In this document: piece by piece, positions 17,802-27,221 of the stretch
How the letters are laid out: every line of letters begins with the position of its first letter
Position numbering within the stretch: the stretch's first letter is position 1
Source: Bacteroidales bacterium
Lineage (GTDB): Bacteria > Bacteroidota > Bacteroidia > Bacteroidales > JACABE01
Length of the DNA stretch: 56,586 nucleotides
Assembly (NCBI GenBank): GCA_023251515.1
Contig: JAHEYQ010000030.1
Location: forward strand, 1 to 56,586
Reading direction: 5' to 3'
Notes under the pieces: model-generated
Told to the model about the DNA's origin: nothing
Databases searched by the model: none
What the model saw: the letters and a program-made list of their open reading frames with translations, nothing else
Translations under genes and position numbers: made by a program

Positions 17802-17836
17802 TATCAGATAATAAATACTTCTTTATTTATCTGATA
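17802..17836. terminator. Convergent bidirectional terminator
   Basis: TATCAGATAA (17802-17811) pairs with TTATCTGATA (17827-17836) between the convergent NlpC/P60 and FAH genes. The right arm covers the stop codon and last codons of the FAH gene. Confidence 0.6.
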
Positions 17837-18438
17837 TCTACTTTCAGCAAAAAATCGTCTTCAATAAAAGCTTCAAGTTTATCGCCTATTTTAACAGGGC
17901 CAACACCAGCAGGTGTTCCGGTAAATATCAGATCACCTATTTTGAGTGTAATAAATTTTGAAACATATTCAATAATTTCATCCACTTTAAAAATCATATC
18001 GGCAGTATTTCCGTTCTGAACCGTTTTCCCATTTATATCCAGATGGAAATTAATATTCTGAATATTATCGAATTTTGAAATGTCAACAAATTTACTAATA
18101 GGTGCAGCATTATCAAAAGCTTTGGCTATTTCCCAGGGTAATCCTTTTTCTTTGCATTTCTGTTGCAGGTCGCGGGCAGTAAAATCAATACCAATCCCGA
18201 TTTCGGAATAATACGTATGTGCAAACTTTCTTTGAATATGCTTTCCTATTTTATTTATCCTGACTACAATTTCCGTTTCAAAATGAATTTCATTTGAAAA
18301 ATCAGGATAAAAAAAAGGCTGATTCTTCTGGATAAGACAAGTGTCGGGTTTCAAAAAGAAAACCGGCTCTTTTGGCAATGGATTATTTAGTTCTTTAGCA
18401 TGTTCGGCATAGTTACGCCCAATACAAATTATTTTCAT
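17827..18438 (-). CDS. Fumarylacetoacetate hydrolase (FAH) family protein
   Basis: 203 residues, the compact FAH size. It begins MKIICIGRNYAEHAKELNNP, typical of the 2-hydroxyhepta-2,4-diene-1,7-dioate isomerase / acylpyruvase / oxaloacetate tautomerase group. Metal ligands are seen in EIHFETEIVV (two glutamates near residues 53-55) and GIDFTARDLQ (aspartate near 83). The C-terminus has the family TGTPAGVG loop near residue 178. It acts on C-C bonds of diketo acids or isomerises them; the substrate cannot be told. It lies 6 bp after the exonuclease gene, so they are co-transcribed. Confidence 0.87.
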   Translation of the reverse strand: MKIICIGRNYAEHAKELNNPLPKEPVFFLKPDTCLIQKNQPFFYPDFSNEIHFETEIVVRINKIGKHIQRKFAHTYYSEIGIGIDFTARDLQQKCKEKGLPWEIAKAFDNAAPISKFVDISKFDNIQNINFHLDINGKTVQNGNTADMIFKVDEIIEYVSKFITLKIGDLIFTGTPAGVGPVKIGDKLEAFIEDDFLLKVDIR

Positions 18439-18444
18439 AGAATA

Positions 18445-19254
18445 TTATCTGTTATTAAAACTTCTTAATTTTATTACAGTTATAGCTTTTTTTGTAGTAA
18501 GAGGAAACTGGCTTTTCATCATCCAATCGTAATATGATGGTTCTTTTTTAAACACTTCTTCAACAGATTTGCCTTTGTATTTTCCAAAATTAAATACTTC
18601 AACATTTTTTTCATCATAAATCAAATGACCTACCATGTCGGCATTCTTATTCTGAAATGAAAAGTCATGTAATGCTTTCACATCGTTTTGAATCGGTTTT
18701 GAAATTTTCCCATTCTTATCTTTGTATTCAATATCCTGATATTTTTCTAATTGAGCTTTTAGAATTTCATAAGTGGCAATGGTATCCGCTTCAGCACTGT
18801 GCGCATTTTCGAGGCTTGCATTGCAGTAGAATTTATATGCTGCCGACAAATTTCGAGGTTCCATTTTATGAAAAATATTCATGACATCTATAAACCTTCT
18901 GTTTTTAATTTCAAAGTCAACTTCTGCTCTTAAAAATTCTTCAACCAACAATGGAATATCAAATTTATTTGAATTAAAACCAGCTAAATCACAGTTTGCC
19001 AAAAATTGATTTAATTCATTTGCTACTTCATCAAAACTAGGCTTGTCTTTTACATCCTCATCTGTAATGTGGTGTATGGCTGTAACTTCTGGAGGAATAG
19101 GAATGGTTGGATTAATCAGCATCGTTTTGATATCTGTGCTTCCATTCAGATTTACTCTCAAAATACTAATTTCAACAATTCTGTCGCTTCCGACATTTAC
19201 GCCTGTTGTTTCCAAATCGAAAATAGCCAAAGGACGGTTTAGTTTTAATTCCAT
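18445..19254 (-). CDS. 3'-5' exonuclease (DEDDh) with ExoX-like C-terminal domain
   Basis: 269 residues. DEDDh exonuclease motifs: Exo I FDLETTGVNVGSDRIVEI (Asp13, Glu15), Exo II around NSNKFDIPLL (Asp near 97; the surrounding text reads AGFNSNKFD) and Exo III HSAEADTIATYEIL (His and Asp near 152-157). After a linker a second small domain (VFNFGKYKGKSVEEVFKKEP, residues about 220-239) matches the ExoX-like C-terminal domain. It likely degrades single-stranded DNA 3'-5' or proofreads. Its ATG overlaps the TAA of the upstream gene by one base. Confidence 0.88.
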   Translation of the reverse strand: MELKLNRPLAIFDLETTGVNVGSDRIVEISILRVNLNGSTDIKTMLINPTIPIPPEVTAIHHITDEDVKDKPSFDEVANELNQFLANCDLAGFNSNKFDIPLLVEEFLRAEVDFEIKNRRFIDVMNIFHKMEPRNLSAAYKFYCNASLENAHSAEADTIATYEILKAQLEKYQDIEYKDKNGKISKPIQNDVKALHDFSFQNKNADMVGHLIYDEKNVEVFNFGKYKGKSVEEVFKKEPSYYDWMMKSQFPLTTKKAITVIKLRSFNNR

Positions 19255-20906
19255 TATTCTGTTGATTTATTAAGTGTTATATCTTTATTTATTTCTGTAA
19301 AATTTTGTTCTTTATTTGGAATGTTTATTTCTGTTTCCAAAGTTTTAAAACCATTGGCTTCAAACTTTAAGATGTAGTTGCCCGGATTAAGCAATATTAC
19401 AAATCTGTTTGATTGTTTGTTGGGAGCATATTTCCCTTTTACTGCTTTGTTTTTTTTGTCAATGGCAGTAATTTTTACATTATAGTTTTCATTTACAACA
19501 GCCTGTTTTGTAGCTTTTGGTTTATTTTCTTCAGTTTCAGTATTTTCTTCTGAAGCTTCATTTTGCTCTTGAACCACTGTTTCTCCGAAATTAATAATTC
19601 CAACAATGGCAGTTTGAGAAGCTTCAATATCATTAAATACTATTCTGTAAATATCTCTATCACCAAAACCATCTTTTCTGAAAGCAGAAAAATACGCAAA
19701 TTTACCTGATTTGGTAAATGAAATTGTTTTTTCATCTTCAGGTGTATTAATCGGATAGCCAATGTTTACGGCATCTGAAAAAGTAAAGGTTTCTTTATCT
19801 ATTTTTGTTGAGAAAATGTCAAAACCACCCATGCTATTGTGTCCGGTTGAGCAAAAATAAATTGTTTCACCATCAGGAGCTACATACGGGAAATCTTCAT
19901 CATATTCTGTATTGATACTTGAACCCATATTTACAGCTTGTGACCAATCACCCGAAGGTAATCTTTTTGAATAATAAAGGTCTTTTCCACCAATTCCGCC
20001 TTCTCTGTTACTCGAAAAATACATGGTTTGTTTGTCGGGTGAAAGGCATGCAGCCGATTCTTCAAAATTTGTATTGATAACTGCACTTGCATTCATCGGT
20101 CGCAAAAAGCTTTTTCCTTTCAATTCGGAAAACATGATATCACCCAACATTTTATTATTGTCATAACGTATTGACATTGTCGTGCCATCAGCTGTTAATC
20201 CGCTGCAATCATCAGATAATGGAGAATTGATAATTGGAGGTAATCTTTTGGGTTTTGTCCAGTTTCCATTATTTTCTGAGGAAAAAATATCTGAAGTATT
20301 ATAACCTTCATTGTCAATTAAGTTTCCTAAATTTCCGGCTCTTTTTGAGGAGAAAACCATATAACTTTCGTCTTCACTTATAAAGGGATTATAATCAGGT
20401 GAATTAGAGTTAATATCATTTCCTAGATTTTCGATTATTACATTTAATGGTTTGCTGATTAATTCTTTGGCATTATCACACATTTCCATCTGACGTTTTG
20501 CAGGAATGTAATTCAAGTCTTTTTTTACTGAAGATTCATATTTTTCAAACGCACTTATGGCTTCATCAAATTTGTTGTTTAATTGATAAGCTCGACCCAA
20601 AAAATAAAATGCATTTAGGTCAAATTTACTCTGTTTAACTACTTTTTCTAATAAGCTGATTGCTTTTTGTTTGTCAACATTGCAATTTAAAATACAAACG
20701 GCAGTGTTATACTGATAAGCAGAATTGTTGCTATCTGCTTTTAGTAGTAATAAATACTCATCTAAAGCAAGTTTATAGTTTTGATTATCAAAGTATTGTT
20801 TAGCAATATTTTTGTCTCCGATATTGGCGTTTGATGTTTTCTTTTGTGAAAATGCAAATGAACTTAAAAAAATGAAAAAAGATAAAATTGTAATTTTATT
20901 AAACAT
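19254..20906 (-). CDS. TPR and PD40 (WD40-like beta-propeller) envelope protein
   Basis: 550 residues. Signal peptide (FFIFLSSFAFSQKKTSN), then TPR units (about residues 35-130) and a PD40 beta-propeller with repeats such as ESYMVFSSKRAGNLG, QTMYFSSNREGGIGGKDLYY and ETIYFCSTGHNSMGGFDIFS (about 175-430). A glutamate-rich linker precedes a C-terminal PEGA/carboxypeptidase-regulatory-like strand domain (NPGNYILKFEANGFKTLE, about 500-525). The layout resembles PorE-type proteins of the type IX secretion apparatus but without the C-terminal OmpA domain that would bind peptidoglycan. Overlaps the exonuclease gene by one base. Confidence 0.8.
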   Translation of the reverse strand: MFNKITILSFFIFLSSFAFSQKKTSNANIGDKNIAKQYFDNQNYKLALDEYLLLLKADSNNSAYQYNTAVCILNCNVDKQKAISLLEKVVKQSKFDLNAFYFLGRAYQLNNKFDEAISAFEKYESSVKKDLNYIPAKRQMEMCDNAKELISKPLNVIIENLGNDINSNSPDYNPFISEDESYMVFSSKRAGNLGNLIDNEGYNTSDIFSSENNGNWTKPKRLPPIINSPLSDDCSGLTADGTTMSIRYDNNKMLGDIMFSELKGKSFLRPMNASAVINTNFEESAACLSPDKQTMYFSSNREGGIGGKDLYYSKRLPSGDWSQAVNMGSSINTEYDEDFPYVAPDGETIYFCSTGHNSMGGFDIFSTKIDKETFTFSDAVNIGYPINTPEDEKTISFTKSGKFAYFSAFRKDGFGDRDIYRIVFNDIEASQTAIVGIINFGETVVQEQNEASEENTETEENKPKATKQAVVNENYNVKITAIDKKNKAVKGKYAPNKQSNRFVILLNPGNYILKFEANGFKTLETEINIPNKEQNFTEINKDITLNKSTE

Positions 20907-21085
20907 AAACAGTTGTTTAATTGTTATTTATATTTATAGTATAAAGAAAATAATGAATTGCTAAATTAGTTAAAACCTGATAAAACTCTGTTATTTTTTT
21001 TATAAATGATACTAAAATCAAAGAAGCTAATAAAAAAAATGCTTACTTTGCAAATAATTTAACTGAATTTAATATTGTTGTAGAT

Positions 21086-22807
21086 ATGAAAAGAATAATT
21101 TTTCTTTTTTCATTATTAATTACTGTATATTCTGGTTTCTCTCAATCAGGGGCATTTATGTATAAGTATAGAATTAGTTTTAAAGACAAAAACAATTCGT
21201 CTTATTCCTTATTAAATCCTTCTGCATTTCTAACTCAAAAAGCATTAAACCGTCGACAAAATCAAGGTATTCCTGTAAACCAACTGGATATACCTGTTAA
21301 TTCTTTTTATATTGATAGTATCAGCAATTTGGGTATTAATGTAATAAATCAATCCAGATGGTTTAATTCAATTATAGTTTCAATGGCTGATACTGCAATA
21401 TTGAGTACAGTCAGATCTTTTGGTTTTGTGAAAAGTGCAGACCTTGTTATTTCATTAAGTAAAAAGAAAAAGACTTCAAACAAAAATATTAATGAAATTA
21501 AAAATATTTATTTTAATCCGCAGCAATTGAATAACAAATACACTGTAAACAATAGAGAATTTGTTGAAAATGAAGATTATGTTACATTGAAAAGTATGGA
21601 TTATGGTCAGGCTTTTCTTCAGATTAATATGTTGCAAGGGATTTCATTGCATAATCAAGGTTTTATGGGACAGGGAATGAGTATAGCTGTTTTAGATGCC
21701 GGTTTTTATCAGGTGGATGCAATGAATGTTTTTGATAGTTTGTGGTTGAATGGTCAAATATTAGGAACCCGCGATTTTGTGATGCCCGGTAATAATGTTT
21801 TTAATGAAGCAACACATGGAATGATGGTTTTATCAACCATGGGAGCTAATTTGCCGGGACAAATGATTGGTACGGCTCCAAAAGCAGATTATTGGCTTTT
21901 AAGAACAGAAGATGCTACTTCTGAAAATCTGATTGAAGAAGATAATTGGGCAGCCGGTGCCGAATTTGCTGATAGCATTGGTGCTGATATAATAAATTCA
22001 TCTTTAGGTTATACTACTTTTGATGATCAATCAATGAGTCATTCTTATTCTGATATGGATGGAAGAACTACCCGTGTAACTCAAGCAGCAACAATAGCGG
22101 CAAGAAAAGGAATACTTGTTGTAAATAGTGCAGGAAATTCGGGTGGTAGTTGGTGGAATTATATTGGTGCTCCGGCTGATGCTGATAGTATTATTACAGT
22201 TGGAGCTGTGAATAATATGGGAAATTATGCAGCTTTTAGTTCAATAGGACCTACTTATGATAACCGAATAAAGCCAACCGTTGCTGCGCTTGGAGAAGGA
22301 TCTGTAATAGCAACAGGTGGTGGTGTTTCTGCTGGAAACGGAACTTCTTTTGCTTCGCCAATTATTTGTGGCATGACAGCTTGTTTATGGCAGGCTTTTC
22401 CTCAAAAAACCAATCAGGATATTATTGATGCAATTAGAATGAGTTCTTCGCAATATTATGCACCTGATAGTTTGCTGGGTAATGGAATTCCTAATTTCCC
22501 TGTTGCAGCCATTTTACTTTCGGGCAACAATATTTATAATTTTGATAAAGATAATAGTTTTAATGTTTTTCCAAATCCGTTTAATGATGTTTTATATATT
22601 GCTTACAATTCATTGGATAGCCAAAATGTAAGAGTTGAAATTTTTAATCTCAAAGGAGAGAGATTGTTTTTAGTAAATGATTTGCCACGTCATCAGGGAT
22701 ATAATTCTATTACTATTAATAATTTGTCGGTATTAACAACGGGTATTTATATCGTAAGAATTACCTCAGGCAACAAAACTTCTACTCAAAAAGTTTTGAA
22801 GCAATAA
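21086..22807 (+). CDS. Secreted subtilisin-like (S8) serine protease with T9SS sorting domain
   Basis: 573 residues. Signal peptide (FLFSLLITVYSGFSQ), a propeptide-like region, then the S8 catalytic domain: Asp204 in AVLDAGF, His244 in EATHGMMV, oxyanion Asn351 in SAGNSGG and Ser421 in GTSFASPI. The last 80 residues form a type A type IX secretion sorting domain (FNVFPNPFNDVLYI at about 490 and KVLKQ at the end), so it should be exported across the outer membrane by the T9SS and either released or attached. Length and order are usual. It is transcribed divergently from the PD40 protein; TACTTTG near 21043 may be its -7 element. Confidence 0.93.
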   Translation: MKRIIFLFSLLITVYSGFSQSGAFMYKYRISFKDKNNSSYSLLNPSAFLTQKALNRRQNQGIPVNQLDIPVNSFYIDSISNLGINVINQSRWFNSIIVSMADTAILSTVRSFGFVKSADLVISLSKKKKTSNKNINEIKNIYFNPQQLNNKYTVNNREFVENEDYVTLKSMDYGQAFLQINMLQGISLHNQGFMGQGMSIAVLDAGFYQVDAMNVFDSLWLNGQILGTRDFVMPGNNVFNEATHGMMVLSTMGANLPGQMIGTAPKADYWLLRTEDATSENLIEEDNWAAGAEFADSIGADIINSSLGYTTFDDQSMSHSYSDMDGRTTRVTQAATIAARKGILVVNSAGNSGGSWWNYIGAPADADSIITVGAVNNMGNYAAFSSIGPTYDNRIKPTVAALGEGSVIATGGGVSAGNGTSFASPIICGMTACLWQAFPQKTNQDIIDAIRMSSSQYYAPDSLLGNGIPNFPVAAILLSGNNIYNFDKDNSFNVFPNPFNDVLYIAYNSLDSQNVRVEIFNLKGERLFLVNDLPRHQGYNSITINNLSVLTTGIYIVRITSGNKTSTQKVLKQ

Positions 22808-22896
22808 GAAAATTTGTATTTGTTCTGATTTCAATTAAACTTTATTATTTTTTATTTATCTAAACTAATCCGCAAAAGGGGTTTAAATATTTAAAT

Positions 22897-23892
22897 ATGG
22901 CAAAAATCAAGCTTTTTATTGTTTTCGTATTTTCATTTTTTTTGTTTTTAACAAAATCAAATGCTCAAAGCACTAATCTGAATTCATTTTCAATAAAATC
23001 TAATTTTAGAACAACATTAAATGCTGATTTTATTGATACTGTTGGTAAATTCAATTCAAATGAATTTAGTTTAGGATTTAATTTGCCGGTTTATAATCAT
23101 TATTTTAAGAATAGAGTTGGGAAAACTGCTTTCTATGGTTTTAGTTTTCAAAATAACAATACAATTATATATAATCATATTGGGTTTTTAGCTGCTAATA
23201 ATGATTTATACAATATCAGTTTTGGGCTTAGAGCTTTGTATTTTACAGGTAATAAGAATATCTGGCTGACTAAAATTAGTAGTAACTTTTTTGAAGATGA
23301 ATTTAGTATTTCTAATCCGAAACCGCGATTTTCAGGTGTTTTTTTGTTTAATAGAATGGTAAATCGTAGATTTAATTATCATCTGGGTTTGAGTTATAAA
23401 TATTCTTTTGGTTATGCTGCAATTTTGCCTGTTGCTGGTCTGAAATATCAATTTGCAGATAAATGGAAACTAATTGTATTTCTTCCGTTTCACATAAGTA
23501 CGCAATACAAGGTCAATGATAAATTATGGTTTGATGCTAAATTTAATGCTTCAGGGGCAATTAGTTATTATACAAATAAAAACAATTTATTTGGACAATC
23601 TAAAGAAGAAATGCTGTTTAGGAAAAGAGCGAATGTTTTTGCCATTAATGCTAAATACAGATTGAATTCCAATTTGTTATTGAATGCAAGTATTGGCAGA
23701 GAAGGAAACAGAACTATCTATTTCTCTGATATAAAATCGGAAATAAACAAAGAACCAGTAAATTATTTTAAGTCGAAAATCCAAAGCAATTTGTTTATTA
23801 ACATTGGTTTTGCTTTTAAATTTGGGAAAAAGAAGAATTCAATAGATTTTGATAACGATACCATTGATTATATTGAAGAACTAACCGAATAA
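22897..23892 (+). CDS. Outer-membrane beta-barrel-like protein, unknown
   Basis: 331 residues. A signal peptide (LFIVFVFSFFLFLTKSNAQS) is followed by alternating hydrophobic and polar stretches rich in aromatic residues (FYGFSFQNNNTIIYNHIGF; YSFGYAAILPVAGLKYQFAD; LFINIGFAFKFGKKKN), which is what a monomeric outer-membrane barrel looks like. No conserved motif is recognised; DUF6268-type barrels are one possibility. It follows the protease gene by 90 bp and ends within a convergent hairpin. Confidence 0.65.
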   Translation: MAKIKLFIVFVFSFFLFLTKSNAQSTNLNSFSIKSNFRTTLNADFIDTVGKFNSNEFSLGFNLPVYNHYFKNRVGKTAFYGFSFQNNNTIIYNHIGFLAANNDLYNISFGLRALYFTGNKNIWLTKISSNFFEDEFSISNPKPRFSGVFLFNRMVNRRFNYHLGLSYKYSFGYAAILPVAGLKYQFADKWKLIVFLPFHISTQYKVNDKLWFDAKFNASGAISYYTNKNNLFGQSKEEMLFRKRANVFAINAKYRLNSNLLLNASIGREGNRTIYFSDIKSEINKEPVNYFKSKIQSNLFINIGFAFKFGKKKNSIDFDNDTIDYIEELTE

Positions 23893-23921
23893 GACTTTTA
23901 AATATAAACTTATCCGGTTAG
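23881..23921. terminator. Bidirectional terminator overlapping a stop codon
   Basis: CTAACCGAATAAG (23881-23893) pairs with CTTATCCGGTTAG (23909-23921), 12 Watson-Crick pairs and one G-T wobble in a 13-bp stem. It includes the last codons and stop of the barrel gene and sits between convergent genes. Confidence 0.7.
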
Positions 23922-23928
23922 TAGAAAT

Positions 23929-25389
23929 TTATATGTTATACCAGTTAGCTAATCTTTTGTCAGCTATATTGTTATTTGTTTTATGCTGAAATTCGTTGGT
24001 ATGTTTATCATAAATATAATCTTCGCTCCAGATTTTATAATTCTCGGTTATTTGTTTTATAGCATCTATAATGAAATATAATTCTTCTGTTTTCATGGTT
24101 GGATGTAATGATAATCTGACCCAACCCGGTTTTTTAGATAAATCTCCATGATTAATCAATGTTGTTATCTTTTTCGATTTTTCATAACTTACATCTAACA
24201 AAAAATGTCCGTAAGTACCGGCACAGGCACAACCTCCTCTTACCTGTACTCCAAACCTGTCGTTTAGCAATTTTACAAGCAGATTGAAATGTAAATCTTC
24301 AATATAAAAAGATACAATTCCCAAACGATGTTTCACATTATCTGCTAATATATGTAAATTAGGTATTTTAGGAAATTCTTCGAAAACAATTTTTAATAGT
24401 TCATCTTCGCGTTTACGGATATTTTCTGTACCTATCTGATTTTTTAATTCTATACAGAGTGCTGTTTTTATGGCTTGCAGGAAGCCTGGTGTGCCACCAT
24501 CTTCTCTGGCTTCAATATCATCAATGTATTTATATTCGCCCCAGGCATTTGTCCAGTCAACTGTACCACCACCGGGTTGGTCAGGTGTTTGGTTGTGATA
24601 TAAGGATGAATCAAATACCAAAACTCCGCTGGTGCCGGGACCTCCCAGAAACTTATGTGGCGAGAACATTACTGCATCCAGTTTTTCCATAGGATCTTCA
24701 GGATGCATATTTATATCTACGTAAGGTGCTGATGCTGCAAAGTCAACAAAGCAAACACCGCCATATTCGTGCATAAGTTTAGCCATCTGATGATAAGGTG
24801 TGGTTATACCTGTAACATTTGAACAAGCTGTAAAAGATCCTATTTTAAATTTACGGTCTTTATATTTCTCGAGTTGTGCTTTTAATTCATCCAAATCGAC
24901 CAATAAATCCTTATCCGGTTTTAGTAAAACTACTTCAGCAGAGGTTTCGAACCAGGAAGTATGGTTGGAATGGTGTTCCATATGAGTAATGAAAACTACG
25001 GGTGGTTCGCTATCTTTTAAACAGGGCTTACCAGCTAAATTTCCACAGAACTTTAATCCTAATATTCGTTGTAATTTATTTACAACCGAAGTCATGCCAA
25101 AACCGAAAGTAATAATTACATCATCGGGGCCAGCATTTACATGTTGTTTTATTTTTTTCTGAGCCAGATGATAAGATTTGGTCATCATAGTGCCGGTTTC
25201 GCTGGTTTCGGTGTGGGTATTACCAACATAAGGACCAAAAACTTCAGTCATTTGCTTTTCGATAGGTGCATAAAGCCTGCCACTGGCAATCCAGTCGGCA
25301 TAAATCATTTTTTTAACTCCATAAGGTGTTTCAAATTCCAAATCGTTGCCAATAATCTGTTCTTTGAATTTATTGAAATAACTTTCCAT
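23929..25389 (-). CDS. Class V aminotransferase / cysteine-desulfurase-like protein
   Basis: 486 residues, PLP fold type I. The N-terminus reads YADWIASGRLYAPIEKQM; the PLP lysine is in MFSPHKFLGGPGTSGVLVF (about residue 245), and FVDFAASAPYV carries the aspartate that contacts the cofactor ring. A conserved RGGCACAGTYGHFLLDV segment near 385 occupies the position of the active-site cysteine loop of SufS/NifS proteins. It is longer than a typical SufS (about 410 residues), mainly through C-terminal additions. It may supply sulfur from cysteine or act on another amino acid; no suf or isc genes are adjacent. Start codon ATG at 25387-25389 fits. Confidence 0.82.
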   Translation of the reverse strand: MESYFNKFKEQIIGNDLEFETPYGVKKMIYADWIASGRLYAPIEKQMTEVFGPYVGNTHTETSETGTMMTKSYHLAQKKIKQHVNAGPDDVIITFGFGMTSVVNKLQRILGLKFCGNLAGKPCLKDSEPPVVFITHMEHHSNHTSWFETSAEVVLLKPDKDLLVDLDELKAQLEKYKDRKFKIGSFTACSNVTGITTPYHQMAKLMHEYGGVCFVDFAASAPYVDINMHPEDPMEKLDAVMFSPHKFLGGPGTSGVLVFDSSLYHNQTPDQPGGGTVDWTNAWGEYKYIDDIEAREDGGTPGFLQAIKTALCIELKNQIGTENIRKREDELLKIVFEEFPKIPNLHILADNVKHRLGIVSFYIEDLHFNLLVKLLNDRFGVQVRGGCACAGTYGHFLLDVSYEKSKKITTLINHGDLSKKPGWVRLSLHPTMKTEELYFIIDAIKQITENYKIWSEDYIYDKHTNEFQHKTNNNIADKRLANWYNI

Positions 25390-25478
25390 TTACATACGAA
25401 TTTGTATGCAAAAGTAAGATTTTAAACATAAAATACAATTATATATTTCGTTAAAATTATTATAATACACGATTTTAT

Positions 25479-25550
25479 TAATTGATTAAATGAGTAATTG
25501 AATAATTGATTAAATGAATAATTGATTAAATGAGTAAATGAATAATAGAA
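25479..25550. repeat. Octamer microsatellite TAAWTGAN, nine units
   Basis: Nine consecutive 8-mers (TAATTGAT, TAAATGAG, TAATTGAA, TAATTGAT, TAAATGAA and so on) fill 25479-25550 between two minus-strand genes, just beyond the 3' end of the DUF4173-like gene. The same octamer family appears at 10012-10047. Confidence 0.8.
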
Positions 25551-25586
25551 AAGTCCTGAAATCCCTAATCTGAATTAAGCATATTT

Positions 25587-27107
25587 TTATTTATTGGTGT
25601 TGAATAGTTTCTGATAGGCTATGTATTCGGGATAATTCCACGATAGTATGCTTTTTGATTCCCATTGCTTTTTAAAGTCTGTCTTCTTTATTTCTATACG
25701 GTTTTTGTATTCAATGGCATCAATATAAAGTCCTCTGGTTAAAGGGAAAGTATTGTTCTGATGCTTTTCTATAGCGGTAAGTTCGGCTAATGGTTTTTCG
25801 AGATAGGGTAGGGCTTTGTAAGATAATGAAGCCAGAAAATCGAAATGGACATAGGCACGGTGGCTCTGTGAAAAGTTATATCGGGCAATTATTGTATCCC
25901 AGTTGAAAAGCGAACTGATTACCAACATCAGAACTGTAAACCGCAGATTGCTTCTTATTAAATAAAAGGCTGATTTTTTATCTTTTACTTTCTGATATAC
26001 GGTATATAAACCATATAAGGTTAGTATCAGAAATACAATTACAGCTATGCGTTTATAAGCAAGCGAATAATAATAAATATACCAGTAATTGCGGATCCCC
26101 ACACTTATTGCCAGTATGGCGTTTTGCATTAGCCATGCATAACTAAGGCGTTTTAACCATAAATTGTTCCTGTAAAAGTTGAGGTTACCTCTGAAATAAT
26201 ACAAAACAATAATTATTGAAATGATAATTGATAAAATAAGCAGATAAGTACCTTCGTGCACAAATTGTTTTAGCAAAGCTCCGTCCCAGCTGAAGTTAAA
26301 CCAAACCCAGTAAATATCAATTGTGTTTAAAATGAGGATAATAATATTGAGAATTGCTAATAAAAAGATAGCGGCTTTTAATTCGTTGGTAAGGCTGTTG
26401 AGGTTTAATTGGCGCGATACTCTTTTTCTGATACGTTGCAAAAAGTCGGATGAGTTTTTATCATTCATTTCAATATCTGAGTCAGATTTTCGGAAGAAAA
26501 TGATATTGCTGCTTAATAATCCCAATATGATGATGATGCTAAGGTCGAGGTCGATGTATTTGAACAGATTATTCAGAAATTTATTGACACTATCGATAAT
26601 ATTGCTAATTATGTTCTCGAAAACAGGGTTTGAATTGCTGTAAATTATCAAGAAAATGATGATGATTACAATTGGTATCAGGAAGATACGTATTCGTCTG
26701 AATTTGCTGCTGCTTTCTTTTTTGTCTTTGTTTAAATTGCTGATATTGTACAAAGCATTACTTTGCGATGTAAATATATTGTAAAACGACAACTGCATAC
26801 TTGTCGTTAGCGATTTGGCTTCGGGGAAAATTAGTATTCCGATAGCAATAAAGCAAATGAGAATATTAATAAATATTGCCAGTGTTGAATTTACAAAAAC
26901 TACAGCCAAAGCCGTAATAAAATATGCTAATGTTATAAAAACTATGTTTTTGTTTTTCAGATTAATTTGTTTGCTGTAATATAATATGCCGAAAATCAGG
27001 CTTTCGAATAACAGTACATTTAAGCCCATCCATTGATTATTGAATAATAAAGTGAATAAGGCAGTGCTGATTGCCACCCACAATAATGCTTTGTTCTTTT
27101 TTATCAT
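25587..27107 (-). CDS. DUF4173-like polytopic membrane protein
   Basis: 506 residues with about 11 hydrophobic segments, for example LLWVAISTALFTLLF, IRIFLIPIVIIIIFLIIYS and LDLSIIIILGLLSSNIIFF. The soluble C-terminus (YIDAIEYKNRIEIKKTDFKK, then SILSWNYPEYIAYQKLF) has a pattern I associate with DUF4173 proteins. Function unknown. It is divergent from mtgA, with about 110 bp between the two ATG codons. Nothing in the sequence hints at a substrate. Confidence 0.65.
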   Translation of the reverse strand: MIKKNKALLWVAISTALFTLLFNNQWMGLNVLLFESLIFGILYYSKQINLKNKNIVFITLAYFITALAVVFVNSTLAIFINILICFIAIGILIFPEAKSLTTSMQLSFYNIFTSQSNALYNISNLNKDKKESSSKFRRIRIFLIPIVIIIIFLIIYSNSNPVFENIISNIIDSVNKFLNNLFKYIDLDLSIIIILGLLSSNIIFFRKSDSDIEMNDKNSSDFLQRIRKRVSRQLNLNSLTNELKAAIFLLAILNIIILILNTIDIYWVWFNFSWDGALLKQFVHEGTYLLILSIIISIIIVLYYFRGNLNFYRNNLWLKRLSYAWLMQNAILAISVGIRNYWYIYYYSLAYKRIAVIVFLILTLYGLYTVYQKVKDKKSAFYLIRSNLRFTVLMLVISSLFNWDTIIARYNFSQSHRAYVHFDFLASLSYKALPYLEKPLAELTAIEKHQNNTFPLTRGLYIDAIEYKNRIEIKKTDFKKQWESKSILSWNYPEYIAYQKLFNTNK

Positions 27108-27195
27108 TTGCGTTTTTTTTATTACTAACGTTATTAGTATCGTTTTATTTTGCTGCTGAAATTGATTTTTTCTGAGGTTTTTGCCAAATTATTTC

Positions 27196-27203
27196 TAATT
27201 TTG
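27196..27203 (+). promoter_or_regulatory. -7-like promoter element of mtgA
   Basis: TAATTTTG matches TAnnTTTG 18 bp before the ATG at 27222. No -33 TTTG is found at a normal distance, so the call is tentative. Confidence 0.4.
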
Positions 27204-27221
27204 CCCTTCGAATTTAATGAT

